Made by a program: the position numbers and the translations under genes
The notes under the pieces: model-generated
Told to the model about the DNA's origin: nothing
The model's database searches: none
Seen by the model: only the letters and a program-made list of their open reading frames with translations
Shown here: positions 36,309 through 45,760 of the stretch, piece by piece
Position numbering within the stretch: position 1 is the stretch's first letter
How the letters are laid out: each line of letters starts with the position of its first letter
Virus record (IMG/VR): IMGVR_UViG_3300006847_000005
Coordinates: 1-50,673 of that record
From: a virus
Direction: 5' to 3' (one strand)
Length of the DNA: 50,673 nt

Positions 36309-37249
36309 TAGCCACCGCCTCCATAGAATCCGAATGCCTGCAAGATGGACGATCCCATATCGTACATCGTTTCCTTGGCGTTGTCAGTGTGCATCCAGCG
36401 TGGGTCCTGGCGGAGCATGTCCTCAAAGTCGTTCATGTCCATCATTTCCCGCTGGGGGGCATGCCCCTTGTCCTTGTTGTCCGGGATGCGCTGGGACATA
36501 GCCCTGCGCAGACGCTTGTCGTTCAGGTCGATCTTGTTGGGATTCAGTTCCAGCATTTCGGCCATCGACTGGACGTAGGGGTCGGCCAGTTCGCGAACAT
36601 CTAGGCCAGCTTCAATTTCCTGACGGAGATTGGGGAAACGCTTAATCGCCATCTTCTTGATGTAATCGATGTACTCTTCCTCGGTCGAGCCACCGCGAGT
36701 GATGGCCCTTAGCCAACGCTGCAAGGTCTTCTTGCTTAGCTGCACGCCATTCATGTACGCCTTGTTGCGAAGCGACTCAAGGCTACTGGCCAGTTCACCA
36801 CCAACGGTGTTCTTTCCCATGATGCTGACCTGACCAGCCAGCACGTTACGCAGCTTGGAGTCGTCCCATCCCATCATGAGAGCCTGCTGAGCCCACTTGC
36901 CCAACTGCTTGTCGCCTACCTCAATGCCCAGCGAACCGGCCATATCAGCGATCTTGCGACGCTGCTCATGAATGCGCTGACGCGCAGTGGCAGGGTCGGT
37001 CTTTTGCAGATACAGGAACTTGCGAGCGGTGTCACTGTGATGCTTGTACCACTGAGAGTCCATGACCTCGGCACGGAACCGTGCGGCGGACCAACTGTGC
37101 TTGACGGCCTGCTGGAAAATATCGTAGAGGCCGGGGAACTCCTTGAGGAAAGCCAGAGACCAACCGTAGTTCAGCGCGAAGTTCTCTTGCTTGCGATTGT
37201 CCTTCTTGCCACCCTTGCCCTTGCCGTCGTGGCCCTTGCGATCAGCCAC
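36308..37249 (-). CDS. Internal virion (ejection-type) protein candidate
   Basis: 313 residues with a Lys/Gly-rich start and an all-helical body, ending in Gly-rich GFYGGGG. It shares a helical module with the 284-aa product downstream. GTG start with AGGAGG upstream; TAATG overlap downstream. No catalytic motif seen. Confidence 0.55.
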   Translation of the reverse strand: MADRKGHDGKGKGGKKDNRKQENFALNYGWSLAFLKEFPGLYDIFQQAVKHSWSAARFRAEVMDSQWYKHHSDTARKFLYLQKTDPATARQRIHEQRRKIADMAGSLGIEVGDKQLGKWAQQALMMGWDDSKLRNVLAGQVSIMGKNTVGGELASSLESLRNKAYMNGVQLSKKTLQRWLRAITRGGSTEEEYIDYIKKMAIKRFPNLRQEIEAGLDVRELADPYVQSMAEMLELNPNKIDLNDKRLRRAMSQRIPDNKDKGHAPQREMMDMNDFEDMLRQDPRWMHTDNAKETMYDMGSSILQAFGFYGGGG

Positions 37250-37257
37250 GGTTCCTC

Positions 37258-38394
37258 CTAAAGGTTCAGGTGAACGCCCCAGGCATTGCCAGTGTCATAG
37301 AGACTGGAAATACCTACGGAACGTCCGGGACGAGGGGCCTCGATGATCTTACCGTTGCCCAGATAAATCGCTACGTGGTCAGCACCATTGTTCCGGCTGC
37401 TATTGTTCCACAGCACCAGATCACCTGGCATAAGATTACTGAGTTGGCGTCGTCCACCAAAGGCACCGTAGCCTGACTGCCCCTGCTCATACGAAACCCG
37501 TGGAAGGTTTACGCCAATTTGGTTATACACCCACTGCGTGAATCCGGAACAATCGAATCCGCCTGGCGACTCACCGCCCCAGACGTAGGGTACTCCGATT
37601 TGTCCCTTGGCAATGGCAATCAGGCGCTTACGAATGCCTCGCGCTGTCATGTTGCCGGTACTTCCGGGGGGCATCATCCCCGCGCGCTCCATGGCGTCGT
37701 TGAAGTCCCGGCGACCATTAAAGGTGGGGAGGTCCATTGGCTGGTCCGAGGCCCCAAGCTCTCGCGGAGTGTGCGCATCAAGTGGTCCACGCTTCTTCGC
37801 TGCAAAAGGGACCTTGACACCCATGCCCTTTGAAATTGTCGGGTGCTGGGGACGGGTTGCGCCGTAGCTTGGGTCGCCAAGTCCTGGGTTGTCACCATGT
37901 GCTGTTCGCCAGTGCTTGATGATGTTAGCAGCTTCGTTGTGCCACTGGCGATAAGCAGTAGGATAAGCAGACCTCTGGACAGATTGCGCAACCTCCCACA
38001 GCGGCATGCGTGAGCGGCCATCGACATTCCTCAGTGCGCGGTAGAAACTACGCGTCGCCCATTCGGCGTCCATGTGGTCTGAGTCGTTGCCCTCCCATAC
38101 ATCGGTCTGCTGGAACAGACCTAGAGAGCTACCACTACCGTAGTTGAGATTCTGTAGACGGGACTCCTGATAGGCGGTCATCAAGGCGACCTTGATGTCA
38201 CGCCAGTCGAAGCCCATCCGCAGACCAGTCTGAATGATCAGACTGGCCATACGATTCTGGTGCCTACTTAGGCCCAGCTTCGGCAGGCCAGGAGAGCCGG
38301 GGCTCGGGGATGCTCCACCCCCTCCTCCACCAAAGCTCGGCGAACCGGACGAGAGGGTGCTCCCCGCCGACGCGCTAGGCTTGGGGAATGCCAT
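37258..38394 (-). CDS. Virion-associated wall hydrolase: lysozyme-like plus NlpC/P60
   Basis: 378 residues, two catalytic domains. After a Gly/Ser/Pro linker (1-40), residues 45-165 form a lytic-transglycosylase/lysozyme-like domain with AYQESRL (Glu77) and SLGLFQQ (90-96). Residues 255-378 form an NlpC/P60 peptidase: FDCSG (Cys282), HVAIYLG (His340); the usual third polar residue position reads Glu352 (IEAPRPG). Cutting both glycan and peptide would open the wall for genome entry. Position among internal proteins supports virion packaging. Confidence 0.82.
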   Translation of the reverse strand: MAFPKPSASAGSTLSSGSPSFGGGGGGASPSPGSPGLPKLGLSRHQNRMASLIIQTGLRMGFDWRDIKVALMTAYQESRLQNLNYGSGSSLGLFQQTDVWEGNDSDHMDAEWATRSFYRALRNVDGRSRMPLWEVAQSVQRSAYPTAYRQWHNEAANIIKHWRTAHGDNPGLGDPSYGATRPQHPTISKGMGVKVPFAAKKRGPLDAHTPRELGASDQPMDLPTFNGRRDFNDAMERAGMMPPGSTGNMTARGIRKRLIAIAKGQIGVPYVWGGESPGGFDCSGFTQWVYNQIGVNLPRVSYEQGQSGYGAFGGRRQLSNLMPGDLVLWNNSSRNNGADHVAIYLGNGKIIEAPRPGRSVGISSLYDTGNAWGVHLNL

Positions 38395-38403
38395 TACTTA
38401 CTC

Positions 38404-39300
38404 CTAGATTCCTGAGACGGAAGCGTTCAGCAAGCTCTCGACAACAGGGAAGTACGTGGATACGGCCTGATATTCACCATAGCCTGGCGATTCCTTGGCC
38501 TCATCAATGGCTGCCTGTGCGGCATCATTCTCATCGAAGCCGGAGTCAAGAACCTCGCGGGTAGTAGTCGAACGCAATCCACCCTTGCGGTACTTCGTGG
38601 TCGAGCGAGTGACCGATGGGTCATCCTCGGCCTCGGTGTTGATGGCATTACGAAAGTCCGCAATCTCCTCCTTCGTGGGATCGCGGCCTAGGTACTGCTG
38701 CATCGCCTGTGTCATCATCTGCTTGGCGTCGGTGGAATCCAGTTCGTAGATCGTACGCTGGGTATTGACTTGCTTCCACTTCTTCCGCTTGCCGCTGCCA
38801 CCTAGGTTATTCGGATTCTTTCCGCTCATGCGGATCAGATTCTTGAGATAGTCCTGAGGGGTGAGGGCGATGCCCTCCTGCGACATGTTGACCAGCATGG
38901 CCGCATACGCGGAGCGGGTTTCCACGGGTGCGGCATCTGGACTGACGAAGCCTGCGGCTGCCATCATGTTACGTAGCTGTAGGAACTGCTTATGAGTGAA
39001 CGAATCGAAACTCTGTAGCTGTCCAAGGACGGTGTTGTACTTGTTCTTGTATCGCGTAACCATCGGAGTGTGAAAGGACTCCGGACTGAATCCACCCATA
39101 CCACCAGTACCGCTGTAGACGGACTGCTTGTACGGGTTAGACGATACGAGAACAGTGGACTGTAGTTCGTCGCTTGGGTTGTACTGAACCTGAGAGGGGC
39201 GAGACCTAGCGAAGCTGTTCGTACTAGGGGGCGGGCTCGGCGAGTACGAATCATCCGAACCCTTGCGCACAACATCTGTGCTATCAAAGATCGTCGCCAT
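38404..39300 (-). CDS. Internal virion protein candidate
   Basis: 298 residues: disordered Ser/Pro-rich first ~60, then helices (YKNKYNTVLGQLQSFDSFTHKQFLQLRNMMAAAG). Its 'QYLGRDPTKEEIADFRNAIN' motif resembles the 'LGR.pt..E...f...l' units of phage internal proteins, where such helices recur. Joined to the 1820-aa gene by TAATG. Function inferred from context. Confidence 0.5.
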   Translation of the reverse strand: MATIFDSTDVVRKGSDDSYSPSPPPSTNSFARSRPSQVQYNPSDELQSTVLVSSNPYKQSVYSGTGGMGGFSPESFHTPMVTRYKNKYNTVLGQLQSFDSFTHKQFLQLRNMMAAAGFVSPDAAPVETRSAYAAMLVNMSQEGIALTPQDYLKNLIRMSGKNPNNLGGSGKRKKWKQVNTQRTIYELDSTDAKQMMTQAMQQYLGRDPTKEEIADFRNAINTEAEDDPSVTRSTTKYRKGGLRSTTTREVLDSGFDENDAAQAAIDEAKESPGYGEYQAVSTYFPVVESLLNASVSGI

Positions 39301-42300
39301 TACATCAGCCTCGCACTCTCAAGATCGTCATTGCTCAGCCAGCGGTCGTAGATTTCCGCGAACAGAAGGTTCTGGGAAGTCAGGCGGAACACCTGAGCCT
39401 TCCACTTGTTGTTCAGTTCCGCGATAATCGGATCGCTGGTAGCACTAATGCTAGAGGAGCTAGTCTGCCCACTCTGTTGCAGTCCGGCCAGCAGTGTCGT
39501 CATTTCCTCACGCATGACCATGTACTGGCGTAGGCCCTGAATGTCGATACGGTTATCCAGTCGCTTGTCCCAGATGACATCGTTCGCCTGACGGAGGAAC
39601 GTATCCATTTCGGATGTGCGGCTGTTGTACGCATCCAGCCATCCTGGGTTACGCTCACCAATGATCTGCTGCTGCTGTTCGCGCCATGCCATGAGTTCCT
39701 CGTCCTGCTCGGGCGAGGTGAGTCCACGGTTGCGCAGTTCAACGCGCATGGCCTTTTCGAAGGTTTCCCATTCGATCCAGCCACGGTCTACGTTGTTCTG
39801 CGCCAGTACTTCCTCAGGCGACAGCTTCTTCCGAAGCGTCTGTGTCGATCCTGGGGCGATGGGCTGCGATAGCTGCCAGCGGTACACGTCATAGTTGTAC
39901 TCGCCAAGGGCGGTGGCAGGTCCGGCCAGAATACCGGCCATCAGTGGCGACTTCTCGTACAGGTCCTTCAACGGACCGTACGTCTGAGCGGCCTCCAATG
40001 TAGCGGGCATATCACCGTAGGTGTCAGAGCTACTCGACCAGAAGCGATAGAGAGTTGGACCGAATTCCTCGTAGAACTTCTTGCCACCCTTGATGGGGCC
40101 GAACTTGTCGTAGTACTTCCTGGCCTGATCGATATAGAACTGATACTTCGTGTTCGTGTTGACAGGCACGGGCGACATGAAGCCGGTAAAGGCTCGCACC
40201 ATGTACTGCTTCTTTACGACACGGTTGGCGTCGGCCATCGTCGGCTTGTCACCAACGCGACCGCCCTGCTCCCAATCGACCATGAGGACACGATAGACCT
40301 CGGCCTGCTCTGTAGCAAAGGCCGGGTCCTTAGACTCATCCAAGAACATCGTGCGTACACGACGACCCCACGCAGGGAGGAACGCGTCAAGCGAGTCTCG
40401 CGGCATTCCGTATGGGAATAGCCACTTGAACGGCGCGCTGTTGACATCTTCCAGATGCCCCTCTGCCATGCGGTGCTCGTAGTACTTCATCGCGGGAATG
40501 GTTACCATTGGGCCAGCCGATGGCAGCCAGGGCTGCTCGCCCTGTAGGATCAGGTTGACAGAGGACGTAGGAATTGGCACGCTGCCATAGACCTTCGACC
40601 ACTCCTTGAAACCGGGAACATGCTTGATGATGCTCTTGGGCCACTGAACAACAATGGACCCATTCCAGTCCCAATCCTTCGTACGCTCACCCTCTTCGTT
40701 GACCGTGTAAGCAATCGGGCCATGGGCTCCGCCCGTAACGTTTGCCATACCGACGAGTCGGCCAATCGTTTCAGGGTGCTCACCGATCAACTTGAGGTAG
40801 CGTTCGATAACCTCAACCTGAGCCTGGAAGAATGGAGAAATGAAGCGGAACATACGGACGCCGTTGAAATCGTCACCCAACTGGAACATGTAGCGACGAA
40901 CTTGCTTGAGGGCGTAGTTCCTCGCGGCGTTCTCAAAGGCACGCTGCACCTGTGGTGTCAGATCATCTGCCTTGTGCGAACCCACCAGGTTCCGCATCTT
41001 CAAGCGGTACTGACTGGCGAACATGGGATGACGTACCAACTTGTCGGTTGGTAGTGATCCCAGCTTCTCATACAGCCAGTCGGTGCGACGCTTGTACCAA
41101 TCAGCGATGCTGCCCTGCATGGACATATTGTCCAGCGTGGCACCATGGACATCGTGACGGTCGCTCTGGGCGATCCCCTCCTCGATATCCATTGGCTTCA
41201 ACTCACGTTGTGCCGCCAGAGCGCGAATCTTCTCATTAGGAAGGTGCTGATTCAGCACAAGGCGCATGTCCGAGATATAGCCCTCAGGATCAGCGCCACG
41301 CGGCCCGATCCTCTGGCGGAGTTCTCGCCCCTGCGGAGTGCGGCGCAACCAGGAGATGATCTGATCATCACTCTGGCCTGCCAGCATCTTCTGCCACACG
41401 GGCGACTGCCGGAAGTGGTTATTCACGTAGTCTGCTGTAGCCGACGACCATGCTGCGTTGTCGGTCTCGATGGTCTGGTAGCCACCCTTGAATCCACTCC
41501 TGCGGCTGGACTCCTGGGCGAACGTATGCGAACCGTAGAGGTTCGCCATAGCGCCCTTCGAGCCAGCCATGGAGAAGTAGATGTTCGGATTACCGATATC
41601 GCCGAGAGCGGGCTCGGCCTCAATCGTCTTGCCGTCGTAGGTCTTGTACGTCTCGCGCTGGCGTCCGGTCTTGCGAACCTGGGGACCCTCGGTCTCTCGT
41701 GTGTAGCGAGAGAAGTTGTCGCTCACGTCATAGAAGTGATCCTGCTCAGCCCTGCGAATGTCACCTAGGGCTGACTCCTTACCCTTGTGACCTCGTACGA
41801 CATCCATGACCCACATACCGTACTGGCGGTCAAACCAAATGCCGAGGCGGTTGCGACCGTTGGAGAACAACTCAATGTTGTCATCCACGTACCTACGGAA
41901 GTCCTCGTGCGAAGGACGCGACGAGAAGGTCCTGATCTTACCGGGGTAGATGGAAGTGGCGTACCCATTGCGGAAAGCCTTTTCGTTCAGTGGATCAACA
42001 ATGAAACCCTGGCCGTTCTTCTCGGCCTGCTTCATCCTGTCGTCCCACTTCTGCATGTGGGCTGGCAGTGGCTTGCTGGCTGCCGTCTTGTCGAGCAGTC
42101 GAGTACGATAGATTTCCCTGCGCTCTGACTGCAATGCACTCAGGGCCTCATACCGTGCAGGGTTCATCCGGTTAAGCTCGGCTGCCTCGAAAGGCATGGC
42201 ACCAGTGATGTTGCCATTCGCCATCTTGGTGTCGATCATGTCGTAGGGTGCGTCAGCAACCTCGGCAGGCTCCTCGCGAATGTCGCCGGTCTTGACGAAT

Positions 42301-44762
42301 CCACCACGTTCCTTACGCCACTGAATGGGGCGAGCGACGCCGTTGTTCCAGAACATGTGCATCAGGCCGCTGCCGCCCTCGCGTGCGAGAGCGTTCGCGC
42401 CCAGCAGGGACCAGCGTGTCGCCTCGTCTCCGACAACCCTCATGGGCCAGCGAATGGACAGAAGCGCCAACGGCTTCCAAATCGAGTTCAGTGCGGTACC
42501 GGCGTCGATGAACATGTCCATCGCCATACGGCGACTTGACACGAACGCCTTGCCGGTACGCGACATCTGGTACGCCTGGTCTAGCTCGCCCAGCAAGTCA
42601 CGGTTACGACGCACGATCCAGTCAAGATCGCGAAGGTTCACCAGCATGTGCGAGTTCTGCAACTCGGTAACATCCAGTGGCATCTTCACCGAGTTCTTGC
42701 GGTTCTCGCCGTCGTACCACTCGAAGAGGTTGACATCGCTGCCATCCTCGCGCTTGACCGTGGAGTAGCGGGCCTTCTCGCCCATGGCCTCCCAGCCGCG
42801 ACGCCTCTTCTGGACGATCATGCGGCTGAGTTGCTGCATGGACTCGTAGCTCAGGCCGTACTTCTGCCCGATCATGCGGATGCCCATTTCGTCTAGGTCC
42901 TGGGCAATCTCAAGCCTTTGTGCGTCGGTGCCTGCCCGCCCGATCCTGTCGATGATCACCCCCCGTGCGGCGGGATCGTACCGACCGGTCATGGTTTCGA
43001 GACTGTCGAGCCAAGAACTCACTGCACGGCTTGTTCCATCGGCATCGTGTAGATTGAGGAAGTTGTTGTGCTTGAGGAACCACGTCCTCGGCACGGTCCA
43101 GACTGTGTGTACTGGACTCAGCCACGACTTCTGCCATACCGATACCTTAGGTAGCTCTGGGGCCGTCCATTCGTTCGACTTGGGGCGCAGACCCTCTCGG
43201 TAGCCCTGGTGCATGGCCCCCATGACACTGCGTCCGGTCTTGGACGAAATGGTGTTCATGGCACCGGCCACGGCGTTCAGCGCGTCACCGCGCTCACCCG
43301 TACCGGACAGCATACGCTGTAGCCACTTCTCGTGTCCCGTGTAGCCGAGGAGTGTAGTGTCTAGCTCGTCCATGCGCTCGCGCATCTTCTCGGCGCTCAG
43401 GTCCAGCCAGTCATCACCGGCACTTACTCCGACGCGGGCCTTGTCTTCATCACTGAGATAGGAGAACAGGGTGTCCTGACTGTCGGCCTCGCCGAAGAGT
43501 TGCTTCATTTCATTGTCGCGAGCCTTGATAGCCTCATCGACAATGCTCATGTCATTGAGCAGTCCGGGCTTGTGCGTGTTCTGAATTGCGTCGATCTTCT
43601 CTGCAATCTCATTGCGCTCGGTGCCGAGTTCGGCAAGTGCCTTCTTGTCACCGATGAAAGTCCTGAATGCGAGGTTCTCTAGGCGCTCGTCGCCCGCTAC
43701 CTCGCGTACGAGTTCGGCCATGACTCGACCGTTGACATTCTGGCCACGGTCGAACGCTCGGGCAAACTCCTCACCGCTGACCTTGGGGTCGCGGGCGAGA
43801 GGAAGAATCTCGTCGTTCCACCTGTCGAACAGGGTCCTAGCTCGCTTGCTGGCAACTGCTCGCTCGAAAGCGCCGCCTGTCGCCATGTCCCTCAGGTCTC
43901 GGGCCACGTACTGGCTGATGTCACCGCGAGCGAATCGCATTGCCGCACCGCCAGCACGACCGAATACCACCAACGGGTCGTACTTCCATGTGGCCACCAT
44001 CTGTAGCCCCAGGCTACCGACGTTGTAGATACCACTGGTAGCCTGTAGCTTCATGATGCGCTCATGGTCGTTGAGCACGTCACCACCGTCATCGTAGAAG
44101 AACGCCAGCATACCGGCCTGACCGATATCCAGATGGTTCTGCTCTACGATGTTGTGCGCGTCAGTCCATGTCTTGCCCTTGAACATGTCCGCCACGCTGT
44201 CATCAGACAGCGAGGCTGCCGTGAGGACGGTAGCACCGTACTCATTGGCCTGCTCGCTGAGCCAGAGGCTCTGACGCAGCAGAGTGCCCGCAGGGGTCAT
44301 CTTCGCTACGTCGCGAACCTTGTCGTCGTAGGGAACCTTCTCAAGCAGGGCGTCGCCCTTGTCGAGTGCCCAGCTACCGGCGTCCTTGATGTGATCAAGT
44401 CCATCGGTAACCGCACCCCACCAGCCATCAGGGTCCATTTCTTCCTGATAGTCGGACTGTCCCTCTAGCATCTGCTTCTCTAGCTCTTCGCGAGAGATGC
44501 CACTGGCGGGGATATACTGCATCAGGTTCTTGAACGTCTCAGACGACTGAGCGTCGCCCTGGCCGATGCCATAGGCGGCGTCCATGATCTTCGACTTCAT
44601 CTCTGCTGCCTGATCCGCTTCCAGCGCATCAAACTGCGTCGATGATTCCCATGGGGTGGTGGCTACGTCTACAGTCGAGGCGTAGCGGGGGATGGACCCA
44701 CCGTAGCTGCTGTACTTCGCGAAGCGTCCAGTACGGTTGGCCCACCAGTTCTGCTTGGGCAT
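39300..44762 (-). CDS. Very large virion protein, putative internal/ejection protein
   Basis: 1820 residues, more than a tenth of the genome. Mostly helical, with a possible membrane-active hydrophobic stretch near 245-275, coiled-coil-like segments around 370-420, and no recognisable enzyme motif. It lies between small portal-proximal genes and the wall hydrolase. With no tape-measure candidate elsewhere, it most likely forms part of the internal core injected with DNA, like the large internal proteins of podoviruses. A minor tail role cannot be excluded. Confidence 0.6.
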   Translation of the reverse strand: MPKQNWWANRTGRFAKYSSYGGSIPRYASTVDVATTPWESSTQFDALEADQAAEMKSKIMDAAYGIGQGDAQSSETFKNLMQYIPASGISREELEKQMLEGQSDYQEEMDPDGWWGAVTDGLDHIKDAGSWALDKGDALLEKVPYDDKVRDVAKMTPAGTLLRQSLWLSEQANEYGATVLTAASLSDDSVADMFKGKTWTDAHNIVEQNHLDIGQAGMLAFFYDDGGDVLNDHERIMKLQATSGIYNVGSLGLQMVATWKYDPLVVFGRAGGAAMRFARGDISQYVARDLRDMATGGAFERAVASKRARTLFDRWNDEILPLARDPKVSGEEFARAFDRGQNVNGRVMAELVREVAGDERLENLAFRTFIGDKKALAELGTERNEIAEKIDAIQNTHKPGLLNDMSIVDEAIKARDNEMKQLFGEADSQDTLFSYLSDEDKARVGVSAGDDWLDLSAEKMRERMDELDTTLLGYTGHEKWLQRMLSGTGERGDALNAVAGAMNTISSKTGRSVMGAMHQGYREGLRPKSNEWTAPELPKVSVWQKSWLSPVHTVWTVPRTWFLKHNNFLNLHDADGTSRAVSSWLDSLETMTGRYDPAARGVIIDRIGRAGTDAQRLEIAQDLDEMGIRMIGQKYGLSYESMQQLSRMIVQKRRRGWEAMGEKARYSTVKREDGSDVNLFEWYDGENRKNSVKMPLDVTELQNSHMLVNLRDLDWIVRRNRDLLGELDQAYQMSRTGKAFVSSRRMAMDMFIDAGTALNSIWKPLALLSIRWPMRVVGDEATRWSLLGANALAREGGSGLMHMFWNNGVARPIQWRKERGGFVKTGDIREEPAEVADAPYDMIDTKMANGNITGAMPFEAAELNRMNPARYEALSALQSERREIYRTRLLDKTAASKPLPAHMQKWDDRMKQAEKNGQGFIVDPLNEKAFRNGYATSIYPGKIRTFSSRPSHEDFRRYVDDNIELFSNGRNRLGIWFDRQYGMWVMDVVRGHKGKESALGDIRRAEQDHFYDVSDNFSRYTRETEGPQVRKTGRQRETYKTYDGKTIEAEPALGDIGNPNIYFSMAGSKGAMANLYGSHTFAQESSRRSGFKGGYQTIETDNAAWSSATADYVNNHFRQSPVWQKMLAGQSDDQIISWLRRTPQGRELRQRIGPRGADPEGYISDMRLVLNQHLPNEKIRALAAQRELKPMDIEEGIAQSDRHDVHGATLDNMSMQGSIADWYKRRTDWLYEKLGSLPTDKLVRHPMFASQYRLKMRNLVGSHKADDLTPQVQRAFENAARNYALKQVRRYMFQLGDDFNGVRMFRFISPFFQAQVEVIERYLKLIGEHPETIGRLVGMANVTGGAHGPIAYTVNEEGERTKDWDWNGSIVVQWPKSIIKHVPGFKEWSKVYGSVPIPTSSVNLILQGEQPWLPSAGPMVTIPAMKYYEHRMAEGHLEDVNSAPFKWLFPYGMPRDSLDAFLPAWGRRVRTMFLDESKDPAFATEQAEVYRVLMVDWEQGGRVGDKPTMADANRVVKKQYMVRAFTGFMSPVPVNTNTKYQFYIDQARKYYDKFGPIKGGKKFYEEFGPTLYRFWSSSSDTYGDMPATLEAAQTYGPLKDLYEKSPLMAGILAGPATALGEYNYDVYRWQLSQPIAPGSTQTLRKKLSPEEVLAQNNVDRGWIEWETFEKAMRVELRNRGLTSPEQDEELMAWREQQQQIIGERNPGWLDAYNSRTSEMDTFLRQANDVIWDKRLDNRIDIQGLRQYMVMREEMTTLLAGLQQSGQTSSSSISATSDPIIAELNNKWKAQVFRLTSQNLLFAEIYDRWLSNDDLESARLM

Positions 44763-44794
44763 GATTCTCCTAGATCAGGCGATGCTGACCAGAC

Positions 44795-45250
44795 TTACAG
44801 GTCGGCACGTAGCCGACGTACGAAGTCCCTAGTCTCTTCCGAAGCCTCGGGGCCGCTCGCCTCCTGCATCAGTGCGGGGAGGTAGAGTGCCAGTCGGCTC
44901 CTGTCCTTGTCGTTCATCTGACCCTGCTTGCCGAAGATGTCATCGGGGTTCGGGCCTGGACCGCTTGGCAGTCCATAGGTGATGTCACGGTTCGGGTGGG
45001 CAGTAGGGGCGTCCAGGGGCGTCAGTTGGGACGGATCAACCGAGGCCGCACCCGGATCACCGGGCTCAACACCTGTGTTCGACAGGGGAGCGGATCGTTG
45101 GAGGTCGAGCATCTCCTGACGATCACCGTATCCACCCCCACTGCCCACCCGAAGCTTCTGGGCAGGCCCGCCGTCTGTGCGACGGCTGAGCCTACCGGGC
45201 CCCGATGCAGGGGCGGGATTAGCTGGCTCCCGGTATCCTCCACGAGGCAT
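44795..45250 (-). CDS. Pro/Gly-rich head-proximal protein
   Basis: 151 residues, low-complexity Pro/Gly/Ser/Asp for ~110 residues, then a helical C-terminus (SRLALYLPALMQEASGPEAS). Probably disordered, as expected for assembly or core-attachment proteins. No family recognised. Confidence 0.55.
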   Translation of the reverse strand: MPRGGYREPANPAPASGPGRLSRRTDGGPAQKLRVGSGGGYGDRQEMLDLQRSAPLSNTGVEPGDPGAASVDPSQLTPLDAPTAHPNRDITYGLPSGPGPNPDDIFGKQGQMNDKDRSRLALYLPALMQEASGPEASEETRDFVRRLRADL

Positions 45251-45259
45251 ATTGATTCC

Positions 45260-45394
45260 TTACTTTGCGCCCTGCTGAGGGCTGTCGTGATTCGCCGGGG
45301 TGCAACCCATGTTCTCCATGCCGTCCCCACCGGGGATCGGGCCGTTGGCGAACTCGGCGGTAGTGTAGTACTCCTGCTCGTAGTTCTCTGCCAT
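45260..45394 (-). CDS. Hypothetical 44-aa protein
   Basis: Begins MAENYEQEYYTTAEFANGPIP; acidic, Tyr-rich, one cysteine. AAGGA lies about seven bases upstream of the ATG. It fills the gap between two portal-proximal genes. Function unknown. Confidence 0.55.
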   Translation of the reverse strand: MAENYEQEYYTTAEFANGPIPGGDGMENMGCTPANHDSPQQGAK

Positions 45395-45403
45395 GGGCTG
45401 TCC

Positions 45404-45619
45404 TTAGTGAATCGGGTTGTTGTTCTTCGAGGTCTTGCCGCGAGGCTCAACCTCCTTGTGGTCGGCGTTACCGGCGTCCTCGCTGCGGGGATTGTCATCC
45501 GAGCGGCGAGTCGGCTTCTCGTAACCGCTGAGAACGCGTCCCTTCGGGCCAACTAGCTGACCCGAACCGGAATCGTTCCGCTTACGGTTCTCGTTGTCGG
45601 CCTCAAATGTGTTGGCCAT
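45404..45619 (-). CDS. Hypothetical charged protein
   Basis: 71 residues, Asn/Lys/Asp/Arg-rich and probably disordered. AAGGAG precedes the ATG, which overlaps the preceding stop (TAATG). Position suggests a head-assembly accessory. Confidence 0.6.
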   Translation of the reverse strand: MANTFEADNENRKRNDSGSGQLVGPKGRVLSGYEKPTRRSDDNPRSEDAGNADHKEVEPRGKTSKNNNPIH

Positions 45620-45759
45620 TAGTTACTCCTTGTTGGGGTGTCCTGCCGCAGCAGGTCTGGTACATCATGTGTCAGGTGTTGGTTCGCGATGAACTTCCTG
45701 CCACAGCGAACACAGGTAAGCTTATGAGGGAGCCACTCTGCTCCACAGATACAGGACAT
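45619..45759 (-). CDS. Zinc-ribbon microprotein next to the portal
   Basis: 46 residues: MSCICGAEWLPHKLTCVRCG has CxC and CxxC knuckles, a treble-clef or zinc-ribbon-like motif. It starts one base after the portal stop and ends in a TAATG overlap, so it is translationally coupled. Function unknown. Confidence 0.65.
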   Translation of the reverse strand: MSCICGAEWLPHKLTCVRCGRKFIANQHLTHDVPDLLRQDTPTRSN

Positions 45760-45760
45760 G

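Noticed and set aside
41145-41768. Large plus-strand ORFs opposite the 1820-aa gene and opposite terL (for example 47803-49221)
   Set aside because: Antisense shadows caused by codon bias in the long minus-strand genes; no ribosome sites or domains.
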